A stretch of DNA of 32,300 bases. Origin: Sterolibacterium sp. GTDB lineage: Bacteria; Pseudomonadota; Gammaproteobacteria; Burkholderiales; Rhodocyclaceae. A program made the translations under genes and the position numbers. Where the stretch lies: NCBI GenBank assembly GCA_018061005.1, contig JAGOVA010000029.1, positions 1-32,300 of the forward strand. Reading direction: 5' to 3'. Positions 1 to 8,952 of the stretch are shown here, piece after piece. Positions within the stretch are counted from its first letter, which is position 1; each line of letters opens with the position of its first letter. The notes below the pieces were generated by a model. That model saw nothing but the letters and a program-made list of their open reading frames with translations. It was not told the DNA's origin and ran no database searches.

Positions 1-1
1 C

Positions 2-1771
2 GTCGAGGAGGTGGTGCGTCATGTGCATCTGCCGGAAACCATCTGGGTGGCTGATCTGGCCCACAAGGTGTCGGTGAAGGCGACGGAGGTAATCAAGGCC
101 CTGATGAAGATGGGCACAATGGTGACCATCAATCAGTCGCTGGATCAGGAAACGGCGATGATCATCGTCGAGGAAATGGGGCATCGTCCCTTTGCAGCCA
201 AGCTTGATGATCCGGATGCCTTCCTGGTTGAGGAGCAGAGTACGGCCACAGAATATGCGGTGATGCCGCGTGCGCCGGTGGTGACCGTCATGGGCCACGT
301 CGATCACGGCAAGACCTCATTGCTGGATTACATCCGTAAAACGCGAGTGGCGCACGGTGAGGCCGGGGGGATTACCCAGCATATCGGTGCTTATCACGTC
401 GAGACGCCGCGCGGGATGGTGACTTTCCTGGATACGCCGGGTCACGAAGCGTTTACAGCGATGCGTGCGCGGGGTGCCAAGGCGACCGATATTGTCATCC
501 TGGTGGTGGCTGCTGATGATGGTGTCATGCCGCAGACCAAGGAAGCCATCCATCATGCCAAGGCGGCAGGCGTGCCCTTGGTGGTTGCGATGACCAAGAT
601 TGACAAGCCCGAAGCCAATCCGGATCGGGTCAAGCAGGAGTTGGTGGCCGATGGTGTTGTGCCTGAAGAGTATGGTGGTGACTCGCCTTTTGTGCCGGTT
701 TCTGCCAAAACGGGTCAGGGGATCGACGAGCTGCTCGAACAGGTCTTGCTGCAGGCTGAAGTGCTGGAACTGAAAGCCGCACCGACGGCACCGGCGAAGG
801 GGCTGGTCGTTGAAGCGCGTCTGGACAAGGGTAAGGGGCCTGTGGCGACCATCCTTGTGCAGAATGGTACCTTGCGGCGTGGTGATGCCCTGCTGGTGGG
901 TGCGGTGTATGGCCGGGTGCGGGCGATGCTGGATGAAAACGGTCATCCCGTTGAGGAAGCCGGCCCGTCGTTTCCGGTGGAAATCCAGGGCTTGTCCGAT
1001 GTACCGGGGGCAGGGACCGAAGCTGTGGTGCTGGCGGACGAACGCCGGGCGCGGGAAATTGCCCTGTTCCGTCAAGGCAAGTTCCGTGACGTCAAACTGG
1101 CCAAGCAGCAGGCAGCCAAACTGGAGAACATGTTCGAGAACATGGGGCAGGCCGAGGTGCGGCAGCTGGCACTGATCGTCAAGGCGGATGTGCAGGGTTC
1201 TCAGGAAGCACTGGTGCATGCGCTTGAAAAGCTGTCGACCGACGAAGTCAAGGTCAATATCATGCACGCCGCCGTCGGCGGCATCAGCGAGTCGGATGTG
1301 AACCTTGCGGCTGCATCGAAGGGCGTGATTATCGGCTTCAACACGCGAGCGGACGCTTCTTCGCGCCGCCTGGCTGAAACCCTGGGGGTGGATGTCCGTT
1401 ATTACGGCATTATTTACGATGCGGTCGATGACGTGCGTGCCGCCTTGTCGGGCATGCTGGCACCGGAAAAGCGCGAGCAAGTCATCGGCATGGTCGAAGT
1501 GCGCCAAGTGTTCAAGATTTCCAAGGTGGGTACGGTCGTCGGTTGTATGGTCACCGATGGTTTGGTACGGCGCAATTCGCAAGTGCGTGTGCTGCGTAAA
1601 AGCCAGGTGGTGCATACGGGAGAGCTGGATTCCCTCAAGCGCTTCAAGGATGATGTCAAGGAAGTCAAGAACGGCTTCGAATGTGGCCTGTCGCTACGGA
1701 ATTTTGATGATCTCGTCGAGGGCGACCAACTCGAGATCTTTGAAATCCAGAGCATTGCCCGAACGTTGTAA
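2..1771 (+). CDS. infB: Translation initiation factor IF-2, 3' part (5' end outside window)
   Basis: This GTPase places fMet-tRNA on the 30S subunit and promotes 70S assembly. The frame is open from base 2, so the start lies before the window; about 590 residues are visible of a family that usually has 850-950. The sequence opens in the IF2 N-terminal module just before the G domain. All GTPase motifs are present: GHVDHGKTS (about nt 292-318), [12 protein letters not shown] and the SAK of SAKTG. The later beta-barrel, linker and fMet-tRNA-binding C-terminal domains follow, and the protein ends normally at a TAA. An internal GTG at 11 is not a credible start because the upstream codons continue the same domain. 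It is followed by rbfA and truB on the same strand, the usual nusA-infB operon order. Confidence 0.97.
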   Translation, partial: VEEVVRHVHLPETIWVADLAHKVSVKATEVIKALMKMGTMVTINQSLDQETAMIIVEEMGHRPFAAKLDDPDAFLVEEQSTATEYAVMPRAPVVTVMGHVDHGKTSLLDYIRKTRVAHGEAGGITQHIGAYHVETPRGMVTFLDTPGHEAFTAMRARGAKATDIVILVVAADDGVMPQTKEAIHHAKAAGVPLVVAMTKIDKPEANPDRVKQELVADGVVPEEYGGDSPFVPVSAKTGQGIDELLEQVLLQAEVLELKAAPTAPAKGLVVEARLDKGKGPVATILVQNGTLRRGDALLVGAVYGRVRAMLDENGHPVEEAGPSFPVEIQGLSDVPGAGTEAVVLADERRAREIALFRQGKFRDVKLAKQQAAKLENMFENMGQAEVRQLALIVKADVQGSQEALVHALEKLSTDEVKVNIMHAAVGGISESDVNLAAASKGVIIGFNTRADASSRRLAETLGVDVRYYGIIYDAVDDVRAALSGMLAPEKREQVIGMVEVRQVFKISKVGTVVGCMVTDGLVRRNSQVRVLRKSQVVHTGELDSLKRFKDDVKEVKNGFECGLSLRNFDDLVEGDQLEIFEIQSIARTL

Positions 1772-1778
1772 TCAAGGG

Positions 1779-1805
1779 CTTCCCCGCATTTGTCGTGCGG
1801 GGAAG
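1779..1805 (+). other. Perfect 10-bp hairpin between infB and rbfA
   Basis: Arms 1779-1788 and 1796-1805 are exact reverse complements around a 7-base loop. No T-run follows, so it does not look like an intrinsic terminator. It sits 14 bases before the rbfA start and its 3' arm holds the only purine-rich stretch that could serve as ribosome-binding site. An RNA-processing or translation-control role is inference. Confidence 0.55.
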
Positions 1806-1819
1806 TGCGGCCTACCATC

Positions 1820-2203
1820 ATGAATACCTTTTCTCGTAGTGACCGCGTCGCTGAGCAAATACGCCGCGAACTGGCCGAGTTGATCCGTCTCGAACTGAAA
1901 GATCCCCGGGTGCGTCTGGTGACGCTGACCGGTGTTGAGGTCACGCCAGATTACACGCATGCCAAGGTGTTTTTTACGACGCTGACGGATGCCACGCAAC
2001 AAACGGAAATCGTCGCCGGATTGCGGCGGGCGAGCAGTTTCCTGCGGCGTGAACTTGGGCGGCGTATCAAGATCCATCACATACCCGATCTGCATTTCGT
2101 GTACGACGTTTCTGTGGAGCGGGGTGTGCAGCTTTCACAATTGATTGATGAAGCGGTGAGCCACACTGCGGCTCCTGACGACGTATCGCCGGGCGACGCA
2201 TGA
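1820..2203 (+). CDS. rbfA: 30S ribosome-binding factor A
   Basis: RbfA is a small KH-fold protein that binds immature 30S subunits and helps 16S rRNA 5'-end maturation, notably in the cold. The 127-residue product has the family's usual size and opening (SRSDRVAEQIRREL), followed by LKDPRV and a conserved VTPDYTHAKVFF strand near residue 45. The ATG at 1820 is chosen because the upstream extension to a TTG at 1790 encodes nothing family-like. The stop overlaps the truB start as ATGA, indicating translational coupling. It lies between infB and truB, as in most proteobacteria. Confidence 0.96.
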   Translation: MNTFSRSDRVAEQIRRELAELIRLELKDPRVRLVTLTGVEVTPDYTHAKVFFTTLTDATQQTEIVAGLRRASSFLRRELGRRIKIHHIPDLHFVYDVSVERGVQLSQLIDEAVSHTAAPDDVSPGDA

Positions 2204-3105
2204 GTGCGCCCCGTCGGCCACCACGACGTCGTGTCGATGGGGTGCTGTTGCTCGACAAACCTTTGGGGATGACTTCAAATGCCGCCTTGCAGCAGGCGCG
2301 GCGTTTGTTCAACGCGGCCAAGGCAGGGCATACCGGCACCCTTGATCCGTTAGCGACAGGTTTGTTGCCGTTGTGTCTGGGCGAGGCCACCAAGTTTGCC
2401 GGGGAGTTACTCGAAGCCGACAAGGCTTACGATGCAACGATACGCCTGGGCGTGACGACTGAGACCGCCGATGCCGAGGGCGCGGTGCTTGAAGTGCGCC
2501 CCGTGGTCGTGACCGATGACGATATTGCGCGGGTGCTTGCGTCGTTTGTCGGCGAAATCATGCAGGTACCGCCGATGTATTCGGCACTCAAGCGGGATGG
2601 CAAGGCACTCTACGAGTATGCGCGCCAGGGGATCGAAGTGGAGCGTAAAGCGCGTGGTGTGAGCATCCAGCGTATTCGTCTGCTGAGCCGTGAGGGGGAT
2701 GTTTTTTCCATTGCGGTGGATTGCAGCAAAGGCACCTATATCCGGACATTGGCTGAAGATATCGGCAAGGCGCTGGGGTGCGGAGCGCATCTGGCCGGTT
2801 TGCGCCGTACCCGCATCGGCGCGTATATTTTGCCGCATGCGCTGACATTGGCACAGATCGAGGCGGTCGCGGTGGCGGGGCGCGATGCTTTGCTGGCACC
2901 CGTGGACGCGTTGCTGGCCACCTTGCCGTGTGCCGCCTTGCCAGAGGCAGAGGCAATGCGCTTGAGTCATGGTCAGCCGGTACGCTGGCAGGGCGAGCCG
3001 GGACGCTATCGCGCCTATCAGTCGGCCGTTTTTCTGGGATTGTGCGAACTGGATTCCGAAGGCTGGTTGAAGCCGGGGCGTCTGATTGCCGGGCAGCCAT
3101 GCTGA
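2200..3105 (+). CDS. truB: tRNA pseudouridine(55) synthase
   Basis: TruB converts U55 in the T-loop of elongator tRNAs to pseudouridine and acts as a tRNA chaperone. The 301-residue protein carries the catalytic motif GHTGTLDPLATG, with the nucleophilic aspartate at residue 49, and the KPLGMTS motif near residue 20. The later conserved SKGTYIRTLAEDIG segment lies around residue 180. Length fits the family (about 300-310). The start overlaps the rbfA stop by four bases (ATGA), so it belongs to the infB-rbfA-truB transcript. About 100 bases follow before rpsO, which has its own promoter. Confidence 0.97.
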   Translation: MSAPRRPPRRRVDGVLLLDKPLGMTSNAALQQARRLFNAAKAGHTGTLDPLATGLLPLCLGEATKFAGELLEADKAYDATIRLGVTTETADAEGAVLEVRPVVVTDDDIARVLASFVGEIMQVPPMYSALKRDGKALYEYARQGIEVERKARGVSIQRIRLLSREGDVFSIAVDCSKGTYIRTLAEDIGKALGCGAHLAGLRRTRIGAYILPHALTLAQIEAVAVAGRDALLAPVDALLATLPCAALPEAEAMRLSHGQPVRWQGEPGRYRAYQSAVFLGLCELDSEGWLKPGRLIAGQPC

Positions 3106-3139
3106 AATCCTGATGCGCCGCTGCCGACATTTTGCAGAC

Positions 3140-3169
3140 TTGAGCTTGTACCTGAATTCCGACTATAAT
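3140..3169 (+). promoter_or_regulatory. Sigma70-type promoter for rpsO
   Basis: A consensus -10 TATAAT (3164-3169) stands 18 bases after TTGAGC (3140-3145), in the truB-rpsO gap and about 37 bases before the rpsO ATG. Such an internal promoter between truB and rpsO is known in E. coli; its use here is inferred from sequence. Confidence 0.65.
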
Positions 3170-3206
3170 CGCACGTTTCCGAGCAACCCAATCCAAGAGA
3201 AATCAG

Positions 3207-3476
3207 ATGGCTATTTCCACTGCTGAAAAAGCAAAGATCGTGAGTGACTACCAGCGTGCTCAAGGCGACACCGGTTCGCCCGAAGTGCAAATCGCGTTGC
3301 TCACTGCACGCATCAATGGCCTGACCGGTCATTTCAAGGCTAACGTCAAGGATCACCATTCACGCCGCGGTCTGCTGATGATGGTCAATCAGCGTCGCAA
3401 GCTGCTCGATTACCTGAAGCGCAAGAACGTCAGCGGCTATCGTGAGCTGCTGGGTCGCCTCAATCTGCGTAAGTAA
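3207..3476 (+). CDS. rpsO: 30S ribosomal protein S15
   Basis: S15 is a primary 16S rRNA-binding protein of the 30S platform and contacts 23S rRNA in an intersubunit bridge. The 89 residues match the universal length. Recognisable landmarks are [32 protein letters not shown] and the C-terminal [12 protein letters not shown]. The ATG at 3207 follows a purine-rich AAGAGA ribosome-binding site. It has its own upstream promoter and lies upstream of pnp, the conserved rpsO-pnp arrangement. Confidence 0.98.
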   Translation: MAISTAEKAKIVSDYQRAQGDTGSPEVQIALLTARINGLTGHFKANVKDHHSRRGLLMMVNQRRKLLDYLKRKNVSGYRELLGRLNLRK

Positions 3477-3840
3477 TTCGGCTTCCGCACAGTGCGGTGG
3501 TGCGATTTTGCAGTGTTGCAGTGTTGCCGTATTGTGGTGTTGCGTTGTGCCGGAACCGGCGCACGCAGCCCCCGAACGTTTTGACGCGAGGCCGAATGAG
3601 GAGTCTGGAGCGTATTCTGCCTGGGTTGCCTATTCTGCTGCTGTCGCGCGTGTTGGTTTTGCGGGGGTAGTCATGTCGATGCCGACGGGCCAGTTTCTGG
3701 TTGCGTCGGCATTGCTGTTTCTGTTCTCCGTTCATGTGTGCAATGAGTGGCTTGTTTGCCAATAGAAGTACGGGTTGTCAGGGATGTGGCCACACATTAG
3801 GTGTGTCACATCAGACCCGATCATGATGAAAGGAATTACT
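3477..3840 (+). other. Long rpsO-pnp intergenic region without a credible gene
   Basis: These 364 bases carry no protein I can support. A short GC hairpin (3485-3497) lacks a T-run. An 8-base direct repeat TTGCAGTG occurs twice in tandem (3508-3523) inside a T/G-rich stretch. A stem-loop lies close to pnp at 3785-3810. In E. coli this interval holds the rpsO terminator, the pnp promoter and an RNase III site, but I could not identify a clean promoter here. Confidence 0.5.
3785..3810 (+). promoter_or_regulatory. Stem-loop in the pnp leader
   Basis: Bases 3785-3788 pair with 3807-3810 and 3791-3795 pair with 3801-3805. A small internal loop separates the two helices and the apical loop is ATTAG. 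It lies 30 bases before the chosen pnp start. E. coli pnp is autoregulated through RNase III cleavage of a leader stem followed by PNPase; the position here would suit that role, but this is inference. Confidence 0.4.
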
Positions 3841-5946
3841 GTGCTAGAGCTTAAACCCGTCAAGAAATCATTTAGTTACGGCGCGCATACCGTCACCCTG
3901 GAAACCGGCGAAATCGCCCGCCAGGCCGGTGGTGCCGTGTTGGTCAATATGGATGACACCGTCGTGCTCGCCACGGTGGTGGCACAACCGCAAGCCAAAC
4001 CCGGGCAGGACTTTTTTCCGCTGACCGTTGATTATGTCGAGAAGACCTATGCGGCTGGCCGTATTCCGGGGGGCTTCTTCAAGCGTGAAGGTCGTCCGTC
4101 GGAAAAGGAAACGCTGACTTCGCGTCTGATCGATCGTCCGATTCGCCCGCTGTTTCCGGAAGGTTTTACCAACGAAGTGCAGGTCATCATCACCGTCATA
4201 TCGAGCAATCCGGAAGTGGATCCGGACATCCCGGCGATGATCGGTGCGTCGGCCGCGCTGGCCATCTCCGGTGTGCCTTTTGCCGGCCCGATTGGCGCGG
4301 CGCGGGTGGGTTATATCAACGGTCAATATGTGATGTGCCCGACCCTTTCCCAGCTCAAGGACTGCCAGTTGAACCTGGTGGTTGCCGGAACTGCCTCGGC
4401 GGTGCTGATGGTCGAATCCGAAGCACAGCAGCTTTCTGAAGAAATCATGCTCGGTGCCGTGGTGCATGGCCATGAGCAGATGCAGGTTGCGATCAACGCC
4501 ATCAACGAACTCGTGGAAGTGGCTGGCAAACCCGAATGGGATTGGCAGGCACCGGCCAAGGACGAGGTGTTGATCGCGAAGATCACCGAGCTCGCTGAAG
4601 CCGAACTGCGTGAGGCGTATCGCATTACCCAAAAGCAGGCACGCACGCTGAAGACCCGTGAGATTACGGCTAAGGTGGTTGCCGCACTGAGCGAAGGCGA
4701 GCAGGCCGCCGATGCCAATACGGTCAAGAACCACTTGTTCGACCTTGAAGCCAAAATCGTTCGCAACCAGATCCTTAACGGCGAGCCGCGCATTGATGGA
4801 CGGGATACGCGCACGGTACGTCCGATCGCCATCCGTAATGGCGTGTTGCCGCGCACGCACGGTTCTGCACTGTTTACGCGGGGCGAGACGCAGGCTTTGG
4901 TGGTGGCCACGCTGGGTACCGCTCGCGATGAGCAAATCATCGATGCCCTGCAAGCCTCGTATCGTGATCGTTTCATGCTGCACTACAACATGCCGCCGTT
5001 TGCCACGGGTGAGACGGGTCGTGTGGGTACGCCCAAGCGTCGTGAAATCGGCCATGGCCGTCTGGCCAAGCGTGCGTTGATCGCCGTGCTGCCGACGGCT
5101 GAAGAATTTGGCTACAGCGTGCGCGTCGTTTCCGAAGTGACGGAATCCAATGGTTCCAGCTCGATGGCCTCGGTGTGCGGTACGTCCTTGTCACTGATGG
5201 ATGCCGGTGTGCCGCTCAAGGCGCATGTTGCGGGCATTGCCATGGGGCTCATCAAGGAAGGCAACCGTTTTGCCGTGCTGACCGATATTCTGGGTGATGA
5301 AGATCACCTGGGCGACATGGACTTCAAGGTGGCCGGTACGGATGCAGGGATCACCGCGCTGCAGATGGACATCAAGATCCAGGGGATCACCAAGGAAATC
5401 ATGCAGGTGGCACTGGCGCAGGCGCAGCAGGCACGTCTGCATATCCTCGGGCTGATGAAGGACTCCATGTCCGGTCATCGCGAGGCCGTTTCGGATTACG
5501 CGCCGCGTATGATCACCATGAAGATCAACCCGGAAAAAATCCGTGATGTGATCGGCAAGGGCGGTGCCGTGATTCGTGCGCTGACCGAAGAAACCGGCGC
5601 AGTCATTGATATTGAAGATGACGGCACGATCACCATTTCTTCCGTCAGCTCTGATGCCGCGCAGGCGGCCAAGAAGCGTATCGAAGACATCACGGCAGAA
5701 GTCGAAGTGGGTCGCATCTACGAAGGCACGGTGCTGCGTCTGCTGGACTTCGGCGCGATTGTCAGCCTGCTGCCGGGTAAGGATGGTTTGCTGCATATTT
5801 CGCAAATCGCCAACGAGCGCGTCAATGCCGTGGCCGATTATCTGAAAGAAGGCCAGATCGTCAAGGTCAAGGTCATCGAGACCGACGACAAAGGTCGTGT
5901 GCGCTTGTCCATGAAGGCAGCGGTTGCTGAACCTGCGGCACAGTAA
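3841..5946 (+). CDS. pnp: Polyribonucleotide nucleotidyltransferase (PNPase)
   Basis: PNPase degrades RNA 3' to 5' by phosphorolysis and is a core part of degradosome-type complexes. I choose the GTG at 3841: AAAGGA lies six bases upstream and translation then begins just before the typical PVKKSFSYG segment. Upstream ATGs (3823, 3826) would add residues without family resemblance. The 701-residue product has two RNase PH domains (about residues 10-140 and 325-460) with an alpha-helical linker. A KH domain follows at about 560-620 with the GKGG loop, then an S1 domain at about 622-690. Length matches the family (about 700). It follows rpsO and ends at a strong terminator. Confidence 0.96.
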   Translation: MLELKPVKKSFSYGAHTVTLETGEIARQAGGAVLVNMDDTVVLATVVAQPQAKPGQDFFPLTVDYVEKTYAAGRIPGGFFKREGRPSEKETLTSRLIDRPIRPLFPEGFTNEVQVIITVISSNPEVDPDIPAMIGASAALAISGVPFAGPIGAARVGYINGQYVMCPTLSQLKDCQLNLVVAGTASAVLMVESEAQQLSEEIMLGAVVHGHEQMQVAINAINELVEVAGKPEWDWQAPAKDEVLIAKITELAEAELREAYRITQKQARTLKTREITAKVVAALSEGEQAADANTVKNHLFDLEAKIVRNQILNGEPRIDGRDTRTVRPIAIRNGVLPRTHGSALFTRGETQALVVATLGTARDEQIIDALQASYRDRFMLHYNMPPFATGETGRVGTPKRREIGHGRLAKRALIAVLPTAEEFGYSVRVVSEVTESNGSSSMASVCGTSLSLMDAGVPLKAHVAGIAMGLIKEGNRFAVLTDILGDEDHLGDMDFKVAGTDAGITALQMDIKIQGITKEIMQVALAQAQQARLHILGLMKDSMSGHREAVSDYAPRMITMKINPEKIRDVIGKGGAVIRALTEETGAVIDIEDDGTITISSVSSDAAQAAKKRIEDITAEVEVGRIYEGTVLRLLDFGAIVSLLPGKDGLLHISQIANERVNAVADYLKEGQIVKVKVIETDDKGRVRLSMKAAVAEPAAQ

Positions 5947-5959
5947 GTCATGTGTCGAC

Positions 5960-5988
5960 GAGCGGCAAGCTTTTCTGGCTTGCCGCTC
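5960..5988 (+). terminator. First hairpin after pnp
   Basis: Eleven-base perfect arms (5960-5970 and 5978-5988) enclose a 7-base loop directly after the pnp stop. No T-run follows, so this may act as an RNA-stabilising or backup structure in front of the stronger terminator at 5993-6029. Confidence 0.55.
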
Positions 5989-5992
5989 AACC

Positions 5993-6029
5993 AAAACAAA
6001 GGGCGCCTGTTCAGGGCGCCCTTTGTTTT
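5993..6029. terminator. Bidirectional intrinsic terminator between pnp and dksA
   Basis: Fifteen-base perfect arms (5993-6007 and 6015-6029) enclose a 7-base loop. The GC-rich core GGGCGCC is flanked by an A-rich side and a T-rich side, so it reads as an intrinsic terminator on both strands. It serves plus-strand pnp and minus-strand dksA, whose stop is only 22 bases away. Confidence 0.9.
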
Positions 6030-6050
6030 TGGTCTAGACGTTTTAAAGGG

Positions 6051-6413
6051 TTATTTGGCGACCTGCTTCTCGCGCATTTCTTCCAGCGTCTTGCAGTCGA
6101 TGCACATCGTGGCGGTGGGGCGCGCCTCCAGACGCTTTACGCTGATTTCAACACCGCAGCTGTCGCAACAGCCATATTCACCCTTTTCAATGCGCTCCAG
6201 CGCCTCATCAATCTTCTTGATGAGCTTGCGTTCACGATCACGGTTACGCAGTTCCAGGGCAATGTCTGACTCCTGGCTGGCGCGGTCATTCGGATCGGCA
6301 AATACGGTGGCTTCTTCCTGCATCGTATGCACGGTGCGTTCGACATCGCCCAGCAGTTCGTCCTTGAGGGTCTGCAGGATTTTCTGGAAGTGGGCCTGTT
6401 GCTTGTTGTTCAT
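6051..6413 (-). CDS. dksA: RNA polymerase-binding transcription factor DksA, short form
   Basis: DksA enters the RNA polymerase secondary channel and works with ppGpp to repress rRNA promoters and activate others. The product keeps the coiled-coil tip acidic motif DPNDRA (the D-x-x-D-x-A signature) and the ELRNRDRERKLIKKI helix. It also has a four-cysteine zinc finger, CDSC and CIDC. The ATG at 6413 is preferred because AGGA lies just upstream and the residues align with the internal MNEAQLAHF of E. coli DksA. An ATG at 6446 would add 11 residues but lacks a ribosome-binding site. Either way it lacks about 20-30 N-terminal residues of the E. coli protein; an in-frame stop upstream rules out a longer form. 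Monocistronic, convergent with pnp. Confidence 0.9.
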   Translation of the reverse strand: MNNKQQAHFQKILQTLKDELLGDVERTVHTMQEEATVFADPNDRASQESDIALELRNRDRERKLIKKIDEALERIEKGEYGCCDSCGVEISVKRLEARPTATMCIDCKTLEEMREKQVAK

Positions 6414-6505
6414 ATTGTCCTGACTCTTCTGTGGGGCTATATACATGGATCGCTGGTTCGCGTCCGGGATTCCGTGGGCAGGAAGGGGGTCTGCCCGCTC
6501 GGGTC

Positions 6506-6534
6506 TTTATAAACCAAATGCCCGCACCTCGCAA
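6506..6534 (-). promoter_or_regulatory. Sigma70-type promoter for dksA
   Basis: On the minus strand TTGCGA (6529-6534) and TATAAA (6506-6511) are separated by exactly 17 bases, about 90 bases upstream of the dksA start. A GC-rich discriminator follows the -10, a feature of promoters sensitive to ppGpp/DksA, which would fit autoregulation (inference). Confidence 0.6.
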
Positions 6535-6620
6535 GCATTGATGCGGGTGAGGGGTTGATATTTGGCATTCGTCGAAGTGTTGATTTTACCTTGAAAATTC
6601 GTGGGGAGCCGTGGTGGGAA

Positions 6621-6649
6621 TTGACCAGTGTGCGTCTCGTGCGTACAAT
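6621..6649 (+). promoter_or_regulatory. Sigma70-type promoter for tRNA-Pro
   Basis: TTGACC (6621-6626) and TACAAT (6644-6649) are spaced 17 bases apart. They lie 25 bases before the tRNA 5' end, with a GC-rich discriminator, as expected for a strong stable-RNA promoter. Confidence 0.7.
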
Positions 6650-6673
6650 CCGCGATCTACGATACGCAGTCCT

Positions 6674-6750
<77 letters not shown>

Positions 6751-6869
6751 GCTTTACAGTTTTTCTGCCAGCCGAACCATGGTTGTTGTCGTTGAAATTT
6801 CGACAATCCGGCTGTGCTGATGGTACTAATTGTGCTGACTGTGTCTGTATTTTTCCCCTCGGTTCCGAT

Positions 6870-6943
6870 GCGGCAGTAGCTCAGTTGGATAGAGCAACGG
6901 CCTTCTAAGCCGTAGGTCGGGGGTTCGATTCCCTCCTGCCGCG
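6870..6943 (+). tRNA. tRNA-Arg (anticodon TCT)
   Basis: The acceptor stem GCGGCAG pairs with CTGCCGC. The anticodon stem ACGGC/GCCGT encloses loop CTTCTAA, giving anticodon TCT for AGA codons, and the T-loop is GTTCGATTC. The discriminator is G and CCA is not encoded, so it must be added after transcription, unlike the tRNA-Pro upstream. It lies 119 bases after tRNA-Pro; I see no clear promoter in the spacer, so co-transcription is possible. Confidence 0.95.
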
Positions 6944-6954
6944 CATTGCCTTGT

Positions 6955-6974
6955 CTGGCTCATTTTCGAGCCAG
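6955..6974. terminator. Short hairpin between tRNA-Arg and kup
   Basis: Seven-base arms CTGGCTC (6955-6961) and GAGCCAG (6968-6974) enclose an AT-rich loop in the 32-base gap between the convergent tRNA-Arg and kup. No long T-run follows on either strand, so its efficiency as a terminator is uncertain. Confidence 0.45.
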
Positions 6975-6975
6975 C

Positions 6976-8862
6976 TCAAAGTTCTACTTGCGTTCCCATC
7001 TCAACGACCCGGTTGGCAGGGAGCTTGAAGAAACTCGCCACGCTGCTGGCGTTGCGGAACATGGTGATGAAGACCTTCTGCCGCCAGTAATTCATTTCCG
7101 AGCCGAAACGGGCAATCAATGTTTCACGGCCAAGGAAGAACGAGGTGTCCATCATGTCGAAGTCCAGTCCTTGTTCAGCGCACCAGTCGAGTGCTTCCGG
7201 TAGGTTGGGTTCGTCCATGAAGCCGTAGAACACCTTGACGCGCCAGAACTGGTTCGGCAGATTTTCAACAGAGACATGCTGGGCATCCGCTACATGCGGA
7301 ATGTCGAGCACACTCACGGCCAGCAATACGACTCGTTCGTGCAATACCTTGTAGTGCTTGAGGCTGTGCAGCATGGCGTGCGGTACGCCCTTGAGATTGG
7401 AGGTCATGAAAATGGCGGTACCGGGGACGCGGGTAATGCTGTCATCGATCCCGACGCTGCGGATGAAAGGTTCCAGCCCGATGGCATCGTCGGACAGACG
7501 TTTTTGCAGCAGGGCGCGACCGCGTTTCCAGGTGGTGAGCAGTAGGAAGAGCATCATGCCGAAAACCAGCGGGAACCAGCCGCCGTCGATGATTTTGACG
7601 GAGCAGGCAGAAAAATAGGCCAGGTCGATGCAGACGAATGGCAGTGCGCCCAGAAAGGCACGCCAAGCAGGCCAGCCCCAGATTTCACGCGCGACGTAGT
7701 AGGCCAGGATGCTGGTGATCAGCATGGTGCCGGTCACGGCAATCCCGTAGGCCGCGGCTAATTTGGTGGATGAGCCAAAGCCGATTACCAGCAGGATGAC
7801 CAGGATCAGCAGCATCCAGTTGATCGACGGCAGGTAGATCTGGCCAATGGTGTGGTCAGAGGTGTGCTGGACTTCAAGCCGTGGGCAATAGCCCAATTGC
7901 ATCGCCTGGCGAGTGACGGAGTAAGCGCCGGAGATGACGGCCTGCGAGGCGATGACGGTGGATAGTGTGGCCAGCGCAATCAGCGGATACAAGGCCCAGT
8001 GAGGCGCCAGCAGATAAAAAGGGTTTTTGATGGCCTCCGGATCGCTGAGTATCAACGCACCTTGGCCAAAATAGTTGCAGACCAGTGCAGGCAAGGCGAG
8101 AAACAGCCAGGCCATCTGGATCGGTTTGCGGCCAAAATGCCCCATGTCGGCATACAGTGCCTCAGCGCCGGTCAGGGCGAGCACGACCGCACCGAGCGAG
8201 AGAAAGCTGAGCAGCGGATGGTCGAGCAGGAAGGCGATGGCGTAATACGGGTTGATTGCCTGGATGACGCGGGGTTCGGCAATGATGTTGATGATGCCCA
8301 GCATTGCCAGGGTAATGAACCAGAGCGTCATCACCGGGCCAAACAGTCGCCCCACGCTGGCAGTCCCCCGGCTCTGGATGGCGAACAGTGCCACCAGTAC
8401 AGCGAGTGTGGTGGGAATGATGTAAGCATGAAAGGCTGGGCTGATGACTTCCAGCCCTTCCACAGCAGAGAGCACCGAAATGGCTGGGGTAACAACCCCA
8501 TCGCCATAAAACAGGGACGCGCCGAACAGCCCCAGCATGGTGATCATCAGGCGACTGTGGGTGCCCTCCTTCTTGTTGCGTAAAGCCAGTGCCATCAGCG
8601 CCATGATGCCGCCTTCACCCTTGTTGTCGGCACGTAGGATGAAGTAAATGTATTTGATCGTGATTACCACCATGAGCGACCAGAAGATCAGCGACAGGAT
8701 GCCCAGGACGTTTTCCGGCGTCACCGGAACAGGGTGGTGTGTTCCCGCAAACACTTCCTTCATGGTGTAGAGCGGGCTGGTGCCAATGTCGCCAAAAGCA
8801 ACGCCCAGTGCGGCGAGTGACAATGAGGCCAGTTGTTTCTTGTCAGCGTGCGAGGTATCCAC
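6976..8862 (-). CDS. kup: Low-affinity potassium transporter Kup
   Basis: Kup (HAK/KUP/KT family) is a proton-coupled potassium uptake protein of the inner membrane. The 628 residues match the family length. The conserved first membrane segment contains GDIGTSPLYT (about residues 24-33), and the GEGGIMAL motif lies near residue 83. About twelve hydrophobic segments fill the first 450 residues, followed by a hydrophilic cytoplasmic tail. Translation appears to begin at GTG 8862; no ATG gives the conserved N-terminus. A promoter-like sequence lies about 65 bases upstream. It is transcribed alone, converging on the tRNA genes. Confidence 0.96.
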   Translation of the reverse strand: MDTSHADKKQLASLSLAALGVAFGDIGTSPLYTMKEVFAGTHHPVPVTPENVLGILSLIFWSLMVVITIKYIYFILRADNKGEGGIMALMALALRNKKEGTHSRLMITMLGLFGASLFYGDGVVTPAISVLSAVEGLEVISPAFHAYIIPTTLAVLVALFAIQSRGTASVGRLFGPVMTLWFITLAMLGIINIIAEPRVIQAINPYYAIAFLLDHPLLSFLSLGAVVLALTGAEALYADMGHFGRKPIQMAWLFLALPALVCNYFGQGALILSDPEAIKNPFYLLAPHWALYPLIALATLSTVIASQAVISGAYSVTRQAMQLGYCPRLEVQHTSDHTIGQIYLPSINWMLLILVILLVIGFGSSTKLAAAYGIAVTGTMLITSILAYYVAREIWGWPAWRAFLGALPFVCIDLAYFSACSVKIIDGGWFPLVFGMMLFLLLTTWKRGRALLQKRLSDDAIGLEPFIRSVGIDDSITRVPGTAIFMTSNLKGVPHAMLHSLKHYKVLHERVVLLAVSVLDIPHVADAQHVSVENLPNQFWRVKVFYGFMDEPNLPEALDWCAEQGLDFDMMDTSFFLGRETLIARFGSEMNYWRQKVFITMFRNASSVASFFKLPANRVVEMGTQVEL

Positions 8863-8924
8863 GAAAAGGCCTTGTCAAAAGAGGGAAGCGCAGTGACGAA
8901 ACTCGCCTCATGCACAGGGCGGCC

Positions 8925-8952
8925 ATTATATAACTTTGGCTGTGGCTCAAAG
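8925..8952 (-). promoter_or_regulatory. Probable kup promoter
   Basis: On the minus strand CTTTGA (8947-8952) and a consensus TATAAT (8925-8930) are 16 bases apart, about 63 bases upstream of the kup GTG. A 9-base direct repeat TAAACGAGC (8960-8968 and 8970-8978) lies just upstream and could be a regulator site. Confidence 0.5.

Noticed and set aside
317-1615. Long open frame (432 codons) antisense to infB
   Set aside because: It lies wholly inside infB on the other strand, is rich in His/Arg/Gln as expected from reverse reading of GC-rich codons, and resembles no family.
3485-3497. Hairpin after rpsO as an intrinsic terminator
   Set aside because: The stem has five base pairs and no T-run follows, too weak to call.
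3442-3765. Small cysteine-rich open frame overlapping the rpsO end
   Set aside because: It overlaps rpsO, has no ribosome-binding site, and its composition follows the T/G-rich repeat region.
3868-5055. Long open frame antisense to pnp
   Set aside because: A reverse-strand shadow of a highly conserved gene, with no ribosome-binding site or family resemblance.
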